Positions 33,324 through 45,708 of a DNA stretch of 64,000 nucleotides are shown here, piece after piece. Source of the DNA: Termitomyces sp. T153 (Eukaryota > Basidiomycota > Agaricomycetes > Agaricales > Lyophyllaceae). Numbering within the stretch: the first letter of the stretch is position 1; the number at the start of each line of letters is the position of its first letter. The notes under the pieces were generated by a model. It was not told where the DNA came from, searched no databases, and worked only from the letters and a program-made list of their open reading frames with translations. Location of the stretch: assembly GCA_018296165.2 (NCBI GenBank), contig JACKQL020000005.1, positions 1,054,001 through 1,118,000 of the forward strand, written 5' to 3'. The position numbers were made by a program, and so were the translations under genes.

Positions 33324-35663
33324 TCACACTTTGACGTCACTTTCTGTGAGTTCAGTCACATCCCTACCATAAGCAAGTTCATCTTTGAGTCGTCTGAAAT
33401 GTTTCTCTTCTTCCCACACAAAGATGCTATCACTGGCGAACAATAGATCTATTTCCTCGAGCGTCCGATTGGCAGTTCTAGCAAAAAGCAGAAACAAAAG
33501 ATGTAAATACAAAAAAATCTTTCAAAAGAGATTATGATCCATAAGGCTTACTCGGGATAAAGGGCCCAAACGATTGGAATTGACAGGAAATTCACAGCGC
33601 CAAAGACATGGAGCGTACTAGGTTTGACTTGGTCAATGCTCGAAAGGGACGCAATCCATGACGAAAACTATACTTTTCCCCGATCTTGCTGAACATAACT
33701 GGGCTCAGCAGCGTTAGCCAGCCATTACCGATACTCCACCCAACAACGCCCCATGCATTCCCTTTCGCTCTCACTTCAAGCGGGAACGTCTATGTAATAA
33801 TCTTCGTCAGCTGCGTATGCCAGCGTCTTTCAAATATGGAAAGATACCTCTGTGGGATAGACCCAAGGAATTGTCAGCCAAGTCGCGCCGAAGATAGCGG
33901 TATACAGAAAGATGAAGAGAGCGGCTGCACCCCCGTACGCTGGCGCTTTCTCTGGATGATCTTTGAGAAGACGAGAGAAAGCTCCGGCAAGAATCTGGAC
34001 GTTGTATCAAGAGATAAGAAGAGACAGTGGGGCAGATCAAATGCACACCATAGCGATGCCCTGGCCTACAGCACCCCACCATAGGCCCACACGACGTCCC
34101 CATCTGTCGATCGTCATGACAGCAAAGAGCGTGGCGATCATGTATGTCACCTCAAGTAGAAAGTAGAGATACAGTTGTGAGCTATGTTATCATGTTCAAT
34201 GGAGAATGCTATTGCCCATACTGTATTTAACCCCGAAAGCCACTGTGACTTCCTTGAGCTATAACCGGCACCCACGAAGATGGTCGGAGCGTATACTGTA
34301 ATGGCGGCGATACCTACCCACCTGACATCATGAGAAGACCATCATCTATAGGAAAACACAAGGAACGTACTCTTGGATAATTTGCAGCCAGATAGACAGT
34401 TGAACTCTGCGAGCGATGTGGAACTTTCCGGAACCTGTCAACAGTTAACAGATCAATGAGTCGCAGATGATGATGTTCGAGTGGCATACTACGCACCCTT
34501 TCCCCAAAACATATTCCAGTAATTATTCATACTAGCGTGCTTCCTCCCAAGCTGGACAGCATTTACAATGGCCTCATATTCTTCTCTTGCCTGTTTATTT
34601 TCTTCTTTCTCCCCTGATAAAGGATCACTGGGAGCACGAAGACGCTGCAATAGTTCCTTTGCTTCGCGAAGGCGTCCAGCTTTGACGAGGTATCGTGGAG
34701 ACTCCGGCATCCACAACAAAAGGATCTAAGACAGCCAATTAACACTCAGACCAGAGCAAAACAAGGATAGGATTCTTGGATGCACCATGAACACGCTGAT
34801 CGGGATGATTTGGAATGCGATGGGGAAACGCCAGCGAATCTGCGAACGGCCGTCACCTACGAAACCGAGACCAAATTCAAGCCAGTACGCGACAACAACA
34901 CCGAAAATGTTAGTTGTAAATTCAAACGCTATGAATGCACCTGTAGAGATTCTTCGAGTTTATCTTAGGATATACAATCAAGTATGATACGTACCACGAG
35001 TGGTATGAGTAGCCACTTCGGCACTCCAAACAGGTACAATGGCGTTGAGGTGCCCTGTTCCAACTCCATTGATGAAGCGGGCACAAAGCATCCTAGAAGA
35101 AATATAGGTGTCCACACATGTCGGCCATGACGTTTTACCAAACTTGAACCCAGTCTACACACTCACCATGTCAGATTCTGCGCGGAGCACTGTAGTGTTG
35201 CACCCAACACAACCCACAACCCTCCGATCGCCATGGTCTTCAGCCTACCAATTTTGTCGCCAATCGCTCCACCAATCAAGCACCCAAAAAGTGTGCCAAG
35301 GTAATAGACTGCGCCAGGGCCATCGGACTATTGGCTGCAGACCATAATTGACGACCATAAACAGACGTACTGCTCACAATGCCGCCTTGACGAGTAGGCT
35401 GGGTGATCGTGACGATGAACCCCTCAGATTGGCCGGCATATGTCGGATATCCTAGATTCATGGTCTCGACGTAATCTGGGGAGGTGTTTACGCCTCCCAT
35501 CATGCCTTGATCATAGCCAAAACTGCCGGGTCGGGTCGATACATGCGTACAAATAAGCTCACGGGTAATGGACGTACAAAAAGATGGCTAAGCCCGCTAC
35601 GAAGTTGAGCAGATAGAGTAGGTTCTGGCCTGAGAGACGAAGCAAGGATTTCGTTTTTGGCAT
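33324..35663 (-). CDS. MFS sugar transporter
   Basis: Sugar porters of the major facilitator superfamily carry hexoses or oligosaccharides through the plasma membrane, often with protons. Thirteen exons fit: 35663-35578, 35522-35371, 35308-35167, 35092-34995, 34940-34786, 34725-34497, 34434-34371, 34321-34222, 34150-34049, 33994-33848, 33789-33674, 33617-33552, 33477-33324 (536 residues, usual length). Family motifs appear in order: FFGYDQGMMGGV in helix 1, GGAIGDKIGRLK after helix 2, WMPESPRYLVKAGR after helix 6, IDRWGRR, PWVYPTEVFPLEVRAKG (with T for E at the splice), and ETANRTLEEID after helix 12. The sugar is not predictable. I chose the ATG at 35663 because it gives MPKTKSLLRLSGQNLLYLLN leading into helix 1; the ATG at 35772 runs in another frame. 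It may take up sugars released by the neighbouring GH79 enzymes, which is only inference. Confidence 0.9.
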
Positions 35664-37383
35664 GCCAGTGATCAAAGGTCGAGTTTGCTGACACGTCCTG
35701 TAAAGCTCTATATTTCGACAGCGAAAGAAATCGTGTCAAATTAAATGGGTATAAGTGGCCGCCGGCCGGCATAACGAATCAAAATCAGGAAGTATGTATG
35801 AGCATTGAGCACGCGCAACGCGTGTCATTGAAGTTGAGTTCGGAGTGAGGATAGCTTGAGACTACGTATACCCAGGTTAGGCCTCGGGATTACCGTACGC
35901 ATATATAAGAATTGCACGCTGATTTTGGAGATTTGAAGCTTGAGGCGAAAACTCATGAAAAAGACTATGGCTCGGCTAGCCGGCCCGGCAGGAGAAACCC
36001 TCGCATATATCCTCAAGTGTCGTAGATTTCATCCGTGAAGGGCGCCCTCCTCGGCCGCACCGCCCGCTACTCGTTGGTCCCCTTTACATACAATGATTGT
36101 GACTGACATTCAATGATTTTAATTAAATTCTTGTGATTCATTAGTGACTTTATTTATCCTCTGTTCCTATTGTAAATGTACGCGTGGGTCTAGGTCTATT
36201 CGAGGGCCAATTGCCAGCGCTTGTTTGTTGCGTTTAGGGGATGGTCTGGCATGGCAATAACACTGCCTGCCTACACACACGCGAGTTATGTCTGTTGTAT
36301 TCATACGGGCGACCGTTCCATCAACTTGGGAGACACCGAACTGAATATTCTGCTTATGTGGAATGAGGACGAGAAGAATGGACAAGATCAGGAATTCACG
36401 ACCATTGGATAACATTTACAAATATGGTACAGCAGTGCAGGGATGCAAGAATGAAAGTCAAACATACGACAAGAAGCAAAAAGATCAAACTCCATACCAG
36501 GATCTGCTACCAGAGTGTCATCGATTGAATGGAGCGACAAGTTGTAACTAGAGGAAAATAGCATGCAGGAAGAGGGAAAAGGGACATCACAGTAGAAAGA
36601 CAAGGGAGTTCAAACAGTGGAACAGTTTAATGTCCAATTGTCCAATTAAAATGCAAATAGAATAATTAAAAGTAAAAAAGGGGCTCACATGTAAAGAGAA
36701 ATAAAAAGTAACATATACAATGAACCATAAGAAAGGTAGTGATGCGAAATCTAAAGTTGACAGTAGCACTAAGTTACGAAACTTTGGCCAAACATGTCGT
36801 ACTTAGACTTTGCGAGAGTTCGGGGTTCTCAGCCACAAGTTCTCACTGTACAATTAGACAGGTTAATAGATTTATTGATTTTGAATTCACCAGTGAGAGA
36901 CAGTCTCTAACTTTAGAATTGGGCACAAATAGTGTATTATACTATATATCCCGAAGCTAATTGAGCTCGTAGGCCTAAGCAATCTGCTCTCTGGGGATCA
37001 CCGAGCCATGGCAAGTATTTGCTTGGTCTTTCCCTCCAAAATCCTTCCCTTTTTGTACCTCGCCCTCCTCGCATGGACCAGGGCTTTTCTGCATGTTTTC
37101 ATTGTTGTCCGGGAGCATAGTCAGCCAAGGGGAGGTCTGGGTGTTGGGGTTCCACATGGGCGGGCCTTGGCAACATGTGGTAAGGCTTTTCTTCCCCTTC
37201 CTTCTGTCACTAAGTCCTTCCTCTCTTCACTAAGTCCTCCCTTCCTTTGTTGAGACTATTGGCAATGCAGGTTCTGTGGGGGTTTGGTGGTATTGTGAGA
37301 TGTAGGACAAGGGAATCAAGTTTTTGGGTTCAAAGCTGGCTTTGTTGAGATGCTGAGGATAGCCAGCACTGCCACTTTGTTAG
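35664..37383. other. Intergenic region with a possible solo LTR
   Basis: No supported gene. From about 36960 to 37100 the sequence resembles 55155-55300, including GCCTAAG, CCATGG and TTGCTTG in the same order; both may be LTR fragments of one retroelement family. The direct neighbour on the right is the left LTR of a gypsy element. Confidence 0.35.
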
Positions 37384-37597
37384 TGTAGCACAAACGTGAC
37401 ATCACTTCCACCTAAACTATACTATTTTCCACCCTAATTTGCCCGTACCAGGTTCTGCCTTATTCTGTACTATATATTACTCTGTACCTGTGTTAGAGAA
37501 AGAGTAGTTCTTGCAAATTACAGGACTTACACCAGTTCTTATCGTGAGACTCTACTGTGTGACCGTACACCGCTTCATCAGGTGGTCTACCATTACA
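37384..37597 (+). repeat. Left LTR of the gypsy element
   Basis: Begins TGTAGCACAAACG and ends CCATTACA. It keeps five CpG sites, all of which are changed to TG, CA or TA in the right LTR. Confidence 0.92.
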
Positions 37598-37741
37598 TTT
37601 TTTGAACTTCTAACAGTCCTCACAACACCTCTTGACTCTGCTACTGTGGGTTCACTCGGTCTGATCAACTGCAAATATCCTAGTGGTGAGTTGTGAAAAA
37701 TTTTCAATGTCTAGTAACACAGAATCAAATCGTTACAACTT

Positions 37742-38758
37742 TTGCCTGAGACGCCCCAGCATGGGCAACATGGGGCATGCCCCCAGAATGGGAGAAATGG
37801 TAAGCAGTGCTCTCAGGACCACTCAGGCCCCAATGCAATGGGGTTGAGCAGCGAGTCTAGGACCACCAGATCCAGTCACTGCCCCGGCAGTCAAATCAAC
37901 ATTGTCAGCTCTAGCAGACATATTGGAATCCACCCTAGCAGAATCCTCACTTACCGACATCTTGGAGGCATCATTCCAGACGACATCCAAAAAGACACAG
38001 ATGGAATTTAAATCAGAAGTATCTACTAGTGATAGTGAGACTATGGATGGATACAATATAAATAGAAAAATTCCTATTCCAATGTCTGTACAATCAAATA
38101 ACATACAGGAAAGGACAATGGTCACCCCTGAGGAAGTGACCCAAAGGGAAACCCCAGAAGACACTCACCAAAAGAGACCAGAAGGTTTCACAGCCAAATT
38201 GACAAACCAAGGGGGAGGCATGAACCAAGACCTGGGCTCAGGACTAGCACCCCTAATGGAGAAGAGCCAGGAAAAGTGACATGTCAGTTTCAATAACACA
38301 TCAGAGGCAGAATCCTCAATGCACATAGGAGAGGGTAAAGGTCCAGACCCACGAGAGTGGGGAGATGTGCAGTTATCAGAAGATGAACTGAACCCTGAAA
38401 ACCAACAGCAAATTCTTGAGGTCTGCTCCATATGGTGGGAAGCATCTACTGAGTTGGGTGAGGATGAAGAACTGCCTTTGGAACAGCCAAGTGAAGGGGA
38501 GGATACCTGAGAGGGAAGCAGGGCACCCACCCACAAAGGACTGTGGGAGCACTTGAGGCAACAATGAAAGCTGAAGCAGGAGATTTGTGAGCTTCAGAAA
38601 GCATTAAAAAATAATGAGAAAATGAAAAAACAAAACAAATGTGCAGGGTCAGAGCCCATTTCTGATGAGCTAAAGAACATGATAGGAAGGGTGACCCAAA
38701 GGGTGTGAGAGGTCCCCCGGGAGCACCAAGAAGATAGCCAGCCCAAAAAGCTCTGACC
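37742..38758 (+). pseudogene. Decayed gag leader region of the gypsy element
   Basis: Short open pieces in more than one frame (37742-38011, 37902-38279, 38319-38510) with Ser, Thr and Glu-rich sequence lie between the left LTR and the gag core. Some, such as DILESTLAESSLTDILEASF, look like former coding sequence. Stops (for example TGA at 38277-38279) break them. I cannot assign a domain. Confidence 0.45.
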
Positions 38759-38759
38759 A

Positions 38760-39932
38760 GTGGATCAGATCAGTAAGGAAAGCATGCTTGGCTGCACATT
38801 CAATTGCATGAGGAACAGAGGCAACCCCAACTTGCCTGGAGTGTCCTCATCTGAATCATCATATCCTTCCAATTCCTCAAGTGAAGCCAGCATGGACAGT
38901 GAGAGTGATACATCCCTAATGTCAGACTACAGTGATAGCAAGGAAGAATCCACATCTGAATTGTCCAATGGGGAAAAAGGGTGTAAAAGGTGGGGTTCTA
39001 AGAAAAAGAGTGTGAAATCTAAGAATTCAAAAAGGAAAAGAAAACTGCTCAGATCTCTGATCAAGCTAATGCCTCCATCTAAGTATAATGGGAATCCAAA
39101 CCTGCAGTCCTTCCTGCAATTTATGACCCACTGCACATCCTATGTTAAGTATGGGTTGGTGCAGAGAGAGTGTAAGGTGTTGGTGGTATTGGAATTCCTC
39201 ACAGGTCAGGCTTGGACATTTTACTTGTTGGAGGCATCTCAATGCCCTGAAGAGTGGACAATGGAGAGATTCTTTAAGGAGCTGTTCAACAATTGCTTCC
39301 CAATAAATTATCGTAATAAAGAGAGGAATAAGCTACAACACTTACATCAAGGGAAGATGACTGTGTGTGATTATGTCAGTGAGCTCCAAGAATTATTTAC
39401 CATTGTGGGATCAACTAATAGTAAGGAGAAAGTGGTGAAGCTATTCAATGGGTTCTGCCCATCCATACAACATGAGCTGTATTGCATGGGTCTGAACCCA
39501 GAGACCTCTAAGTGGAAGAGGGTCATGTCAAAAGCTGAATTTGCCAAAATGGCAGAAGCTGTAGAGATAGATCAGGATGCTGTAGGAGGAGGTAACCAAC
39601 ACCAGTGACTGGAGAACCGCCATCATGGGGGCCAGAATTCTGGCCATGATTGGGAATGTAAAGGTTGAGGCTACATGAGCCAGCCTGATGGGAGAAAAAG
39701 AAGCAAGTCTCCATTGAGTTATGGTAAGAAAACAAACACCTTGTTGGCTTACTCTGCAAAACAAGGAACTTCCTGCAATGACAATCATCGTAACCCTAAG
39801 GCAGAGGGACATAAGTCTAAGAGATTGGAGAAGAAGAAACAACTAACCAAAGAAGAGGAAGAGGAGTACAGGGTGCAGGACCACTGCTTTGGCTGCAGAG
39901 AGACCAGCCACTTCTCTAGAAACTGCCCCTGA
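38760..39932 (+). pseudogene. gag core and zinc knuckle of the gypsy element
   Basis: A frame of 282 codons (38760-39608) encodes a Retrotrans_gag-like capsid domain: PSKYNGNPNLQSFLQFM, then GQAWTFYLLEA, WTMERFFKELFNNCFP and QGKMTVCDYVSELQELF. A TGA follows at 39606-39608. In the next piece (39675-39932) a nucleocapsid CCHC knuckle is seen, CFGCRETSHFSRNCP, with the C-X2-C-X4-H-X4-C spacing. Gag packs the element RNA in a virus-like particle in the cytoplasm. The TGA between the core and the knuckle makes the product incomplete. Confidence 0.8.
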
Positions 39933-40045
39933 AATAAGCATTCCTCCTCTATGCAAGCAGGAAAACCCCTGGGCTGAGGTCATACAGTGTCAAGTTGAAC
40001 CTGTGGGAGACTGACTGACTGTGAGAAGAAACTCTGAGCAGTACC

Positions 40046-43000
40046 ATGGAAGGATTATCCATAGGAATGATCACCTTTGAAGAATGGAGGGAAACCAAAC
40101 TCACTGAAGAAGTAATCTGCACTGAGGCTCAGGACTTTGGCTGGGACACAAATCCTAACAAGGTCAACAACTCAGAAGAGAAGGTGTTACTCACCTGGTT
40201 GGAGGAAAAACAATTTGGAAGACCATGCTGCCTGGGCAATGCCCTGGAGCAAAAGTTGGAGTACTTCCTGGAGCAGGGTCAGCCTTACCCTGGAGACCCA
40301 TTAAATGTCCTGCAATACTGGGGAAAGAGTTTTTGGTCAGTACAAATCAAGGAAGGGGTGATCCATACCTGGGATGCTGTGTGGGATCAGGAATCCATGG
40401 TTTGATATTTGCAATTGGTACCATAAACAATCAAAGGGGTTAGAACCAGTAGAGAGGCCAACCCAAGAGGCCAGACAACCTGGCAAATTAAGAGCATTAG
40501 CTCTGTATGGCCAGCAGGTTGAGAGGGGGACTTACCCTGCCCTACAAAGAAACAATGCCAAAACTAAAAATGTTGGTTGCAAGGTATCTAAGCCCCTGGT
40601 CATAGTTGTCAAACTGGATGGACATCCAGTCCAAGCACTGCTGGACTTGGGATCATTGGGTGACTTGGTGTCCACTACCATGGTGGAACAACTCAAATTA
40701 TCACAAATTGAGCTGAACAAGCCAGTACCAGTACAGCTAGCAGTGCAGAGGTCAAGATCAAGGGTGAACTATGGCACTACTGCCCATTTCGAATATCAAG
40801 AAATTGTGGGACCATGATACTTTGATGTGATGAACCTTCAAGGGTATGATGTTATATTAGGCATGCTATGGATATATCAATATAGGGTCACCTTTGGGCT
40901 GAACCCTGCTAGAGTCACAGTGGGGAGCACCAATGCATTTCTACTAGTGGAAGGTGTGGGTGTGTCGTGGCTCGCTTCCCAGGCAGTAAAAACCTACAAA
41001 GACAACTTAGAATCAGTAAGAACAGAACTGCATAGGTATGCTGCCCCATTGTGCAGAGAAGCTGGAAACACGCTGCTACCACTGCTGCAGGCAATTAATC
41101 ATGAGATTCCATTGATAGATGAAAACAGAATTTACCCATGGAGACTATCACGGTGTCCAGAGGCCTTGAAACCCCAATGGGATATCAAGTGAGCTGCATA
41201 CATCAAGTCAGGCCAGTGGGAAGTAACGACAGCAGGAAATGCTGCTCCCATGATATTTTTAAAGAAGCCTGGGAAGGCCAGTGAGCTACCGAGGTTGAGA
41301 ATTGTTAGTGACTTATGGGCTCAAAATGCCAACACTTACAAGAAGTTGTTGCCACTCCCAGATATGGAGGGTATCTTGAGGTGGGTGGCGCAGGCCAGAT
41401 ATAGGTCCATCATAGATAGCCAAGATGCATATGAGCAGATCCAGGTGAAACCTGAGCATGTGGAGAGAATGACAATGACAACACCTGATGGCAACATGGT
41501 CAGCCATGTGATCCAATAAGGGGATTGCAATGCCCCTGCCACTTACCAGGCACTAATGAACTACTTGTTTGCAGCCTATCTGGGCTGCTTCATGGACATG
41601 TACTTAGATGATATTGTAGTTTACTCCAACACCCTGGAGGATCATGTAGAGCATGTGAAAACTGTGTTGAACATACTAAAAAAGGAGAGTCTGTACTTCA
41701 GTGAATGGAAATTGAACTTTCTGTGCCATGAAATGAAGGTGCTAGGCCAGGTGGTGGATGATGAGGGTATCCACATGGACCCTGACAAGATGGATGCTTT
41801 GGTCAGATGGAAAGTTCTGACCAATTGGGACTTAATTAGAGGCTTCCTGGGTGCCACAGGTTACCTAGCCAATGACATCAATAGAGTCAGAGTGCCTATG
41901 GGAGTCTTGCACTTGTTAATGGGAGATACAGTCCCTTTCAGGTGGGAGTTTACTCACTAGCAAGCATTCAAAGATATAAAGAACCTAGCTTCTCTTTGTA
42001 GGGACCATCATTGCAAGCCTTTGAGTTACAGCCTAGGGGCACTACCAGTGAACATGGTTACAGATGGGTGTGTAACCAGGATTATGGGAGTGATCAGTCA
42101 AGGAGAGGAATGGAAGATGGCAAAGGTGGCTGCCTTCTTCTCTGATAAACTGAACTCAGCCCAACAGAACTATTCCATACATAAAATTGAGATGTTGGCA
42201 GGAGTCAAGACAATGCTGAGACACCAGGATTTATTACAAGGAATAACGTTCAAGTGGTACACTGACCACAAAGGGTTGTTCCACTTGATAGAACAGAGGA
42301 ATCTGTCTGGTCGATAGGCATGCTGGATTGAGAAGATAGCTGAATTCAATTTTGAGATTGTGTATGTACCAGGCACAGAAAACATACTGTCAGATGTGCT
42401 GTAATGACTCTACTCAAACAAGTGGGCAGGGACGGTCAGGGCTAGAAGCAAATACACATATTTTGACGTGGTAAACAATGATGCATTGGTGCTGCAGTCA
42501 GTCACAATGCCCATCCTTGTTGGCTTGGAGGGCATGAGCATGCCAGATCTGTGAGAGGGTCCCTGAGAGGCAGTGGCTGTAAGTAGAGCAGAAGCCCTGG
42601 GGGAGATGGCAAAAAAGAAGTGTGCTTACCATAGAAAAGTGATTGAGCCCACTGAGACAAGTAGGCCTGAGACTTCAAAAGAGTTTGCCTCCTGGGTTGC
42701 ACCACATTTTGCCCTTCATGGCCCATGGGAATGAAATGAGGGGGGGAAAGAAGGGGAACAATCCACAGAGTTGAGTATATCAAGTCAAATGCATGACAAA
42801 GACAGAATAAATAGTAAGCTTACAATTAAGCTGCCTGGGAGAAAGAAGCATGCATTACCTAATGACATCACTATGGGATCCAAGCTAACAGAAGTCAACT
42901 GAGATGAAAACTTAACAACCATATCAGAACAACTACATGAGAAATATGAAGATCTGACACTGCTGACCCTTAAAGAATTGTTAAGTTTTGGGAAGGATCA

Positions 43001-44252
43001 CATCAATCTAGTAGCATCAGTAAAAGGGCATTACAATAAAGATAAGCTATTCAAGTTAATACTTGAAAACCCACAAGCCTATAAAAACTATGAAGTTACT
43101 GAAGAGAAACTGATATTCATGAAAACAGAGGGAAAATGACTCCTGTGTATTCCAGCCATCATTGTGTGAGGACAAAGCATCCAAGAAATTGTCATATCCA
43201 AAGCCCACACACTGTTGGCACACCTAGGACCTTGCAAAACTCTACTGTACCTCCACAACTAGGTCTGGTGGAAGAGCATGGCCCACAATGTTTGAGAATA
43301 TTGTGACACATGCTCCACGTGTCAAAGGAACAAGCCATCAAACCATAAGCCATATGGACTGCCCCAGCCCTTAAAAGTGCCAACCCTTCCTTGGGAAGTG
43401 ATTGGAATTGACTTTGTGGGAACGCTTCCTGAATGAAAGGATCAAAATGGGACTTACAATTCAATTACTGTAATTATTGACTTACTGACCACAATGGTAC
43501 ATATTGTCCCTAGCCAAATAAATTATACTGCTTGACAGGTGGCAGAGCTGATATTTGCTGAGGTGTACAAGTATCACAGGCTCCCTAGGGCCATTGTTAG
43601 TGATTGTGATTCATACTTCACCAGCACATTTTGGTCTTACTTATATGACCTAATTGGGACACAGCTGAGAATGTTATCTGCTTATCATCCTCAATCAGAC
43701 AGCTCCACAGAATGTGTGAATAGAACTATGGTCCAAATGATACAACAGTGCATGGGGGATCAGCTCAAAGATTAGGTAGCAAAGATACTCATGATAGAAT
43801 TTGCCATCAACTCAGCAAGGTCTGAGACTACAGGTTACTTGCTATTCTTCCTCAACTCTGGGAGGATGCCTTGACCTATGATTTGGAATAATGCAAGCAC
43901 AAATGAATTTTCTGGGGTTAGGGTATTTGCCCAAAGACTTAAACTGGCACTGATTGCTGCTCATGATTGTATATTGGCTGCAAGAGTGAAGCAAACATGC
44001 AATGCCAATTGTAAAAGACAATTAGTCCCATTCACAAAAGGGGATATGGTGTATATATCAATGAAAAACTTGACATACCCAAAGAGGTTCCCAAAAAAAC
44101 TGATTGCTAAATATGAGGAACCATATGAAATCTTGGAAGACTTTGGGAATAATTCCTTTGGAGTAAATGTGTCTGTCAATATGAAAAGGAGGGGAATCCA
44201 TGACATTTTTCATGCCATGTTACTCAGAATACACAAGCCAAACAATGATTGA
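40046..44252 (+). pseudogene. pol of the gypsy element: protease, reverse transcriptase, RNase H, integrase, with stops
   Basis: Several open pieces give the pol domains in order. Protease (40374-40817): the active-site triplet reads ALLDLGS, where families have DSG or DTG. Protease C-term: GYDVILGMLWIY. Reverse transcriptase (41250-41960): LRIVSDLWAQNANTYKKL, then the catalytic box MYLDDIVVYSN. A TAA at 41517-41519 breaks the frame just before GDCNAPATYQ. RNase H (42021-42317): WYTDHKGLFHL. Integrase (about 43190-44252): an HHCC zinc site ending CDTCSTCQRNK; catalytic IGIDFVG, SDCDSYFTS and SDSSTECVNR supply D, D and E. Stops at about 43261, 43294 and 43434 break the integrase. Reverse transcription and integration are impossible from this copy as read. 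Confidence 0.85.
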
Positions 44253-45185
44253 TTGTTTTTCAGCAGATTGGATGAACAAATTGTGGAGCCAGAAGTCAAT
44301 GAGTGGGCTGCTGAGTGCATTGTGGTGCATCATGGCAGTAAGACTCATGCAATGTTTGAGGCCCTCTGGAAGGCAGGAGACAAGTCTTGGATGAGCTACA
44401 ATCAGGTTAAAGAATTAGATCTACTAGTGCCTTACCTTGAGTTATTGGGGCACAAAAAAATTGAAGAACTGATCAAGAGTGGAACCGGCAAACTGCCTCT
44501 CAATGACCCACAAATATTTTTGGGTCTCATAAGTTTTATTGACTATAAAGGGGCTGACAAGGGGGAAGGAACTCATGTTCATCTCCCATTGGTCAGGTCA
44601 CCTACTTCATCACCTACCTTGGACCTCTTACTCCCTTGCTCCCACTCCAACTGTGTCTCAACATTTATGGCCCACCCATTTGGCCACCATGGCAAGGAGA
44701 ACAACAACTTGAAGAGATGCCCCCTCCACCATTCTTTTGTCACCATAGACCCAACCACATGTATGATAGTCCTCTTTGACTCTCTGAATCCCAACAACCC
44801 TCTAGTGATCCACTCTCTGCAACTCCATATTTACTTGGAGTATGAACTGGAAATATATCAGACCTGCAGTCACTCCAGGTTGCCTTTTTCCATGGGATAC
44901 AAGACCATAGCCAGTATATTGAACCTGGCCAACCCAACCACTGAGTGTCAGTACAGGCTTGCAGAGTATGACCATCAGATGGAGACTTGGTCCAAGGTCA
45001 AGACCCCTTTCCACCCTGGCTTCCTATCCATGGCCTTTGTAGATCCCCATCTCGATCTCTTCACCACCCTTGGATTCATTACCAAGCAGAGGAGTGTGGA
45101 TAAGCAGACCATTGAGGACGCGGTTCAGGCCTGGCAAGCAACCTCTGGTGAGTGTGTTCAGTGGACCAAACAGTTTCATGCTTAA
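44253..45185 (+). CDS. C-terminal open frame of the gypsy element, function unknown
   Basis: A frame of 310 codons follows the integrase in phase, after a single TGA, and is the longest intact frame of the element. Its first 80 residues look like the linker and chromodomain-like end of gypsy pol: EYIVVHH-type residues (here AECIVVHHGSKTHAMFEALW), then KAGDKSWMSYNQVKEL. The other 230 residues do not match a domain I know. They include a Pro/Ser/His-rich part and HPGFLSMAFVDPHLDLF. It is open while the rest of pol is broken, but it shows the same lack of CpG. It may be an added coding unit of this element lineage. The end is a TAA at 45183-45185, about 520 bases before the right LTR. Confidence 0.5.
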   Translation: MFFSRLDEQIVEPEVNEWAAECIVVHHGSKTHAMFEALWKAGDKSWMSYNQVKELDLLVPYLELLGHKKIEELIKSGTGKLPLNDPQIFLGLISFIDYKGADKGEGTHVHLPLVRSPTSSPTLDLLLPCSHSNCVSTFMAHPFGHHGKENNNLKRCPLHHSFVTIDPTTCMIVLFDSLNPNNPLVIHSLQLHIYLEYELEIYQTCSHSRLPFSMGYKTIASILNLANPTTECQYRLAEYDHQMETWSKVKTPFHPGFLSMAFVDPHLDLFTTLGFITKQRSVDKQTIEDAVQAWQATSGECVQWTKQFHA

Positions 45186-45708
45186 CAGTCCCAGTATCTT
45201 AAGAATCCTATCTGCACATATTTCCCACCCAAACAATCTCATTCCATTATGGGGACTCTATTGCTGGACCAGGCCCATCTACTACTTACCAAGCTAGTAA
45301 ATGTCATGCAGTAGGACCCCATCATGTTGTCTCCATGGTGCCTCCCCAATCTGTGACCTCTGTGCATTCTATAACTTCCACCCCCATTTTTTGTCCAGCT
45401 ATCACTGCTCACAGCATCATAATTTGATCCCCCAATTGTAAAGGCAAGGGAAAGGCTCATGATGACAAGAAGGAGATGGCAATTGATCCAGCCAACATCC
45501 CTCTCCCAGAAGATGATGAAGACAATATGGAAGGAGAACCAGAGAATGGTGTGGAGGTGGACCCCATGTCAGACCTGTCTGCTGCTGAATAACCAGTCTA
45601 AAGCAGGCTTTGTGGTCAGCACTCAGAAAAGTATTATTATTCTTAATCAACCCCCCTACTTACTTGTTAAAAGCTATATATTCTAAACTATCCAACTTGG
45701 AGGGCATA

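Noticed and set aside
22102..35663. Secondary-metabolite or defence gene cluster
   Set aside because: No polyketide, peptide or terpene synthase, P450 or toxin gene is present; the genes are ordinary metabolism and transport.
35500..35772. ATG at 35772 as the sugar transporter start
   Set aside because: That frame does not reach helix 1; ATG at 35663 does, with correct splicing into FFGYDQG.
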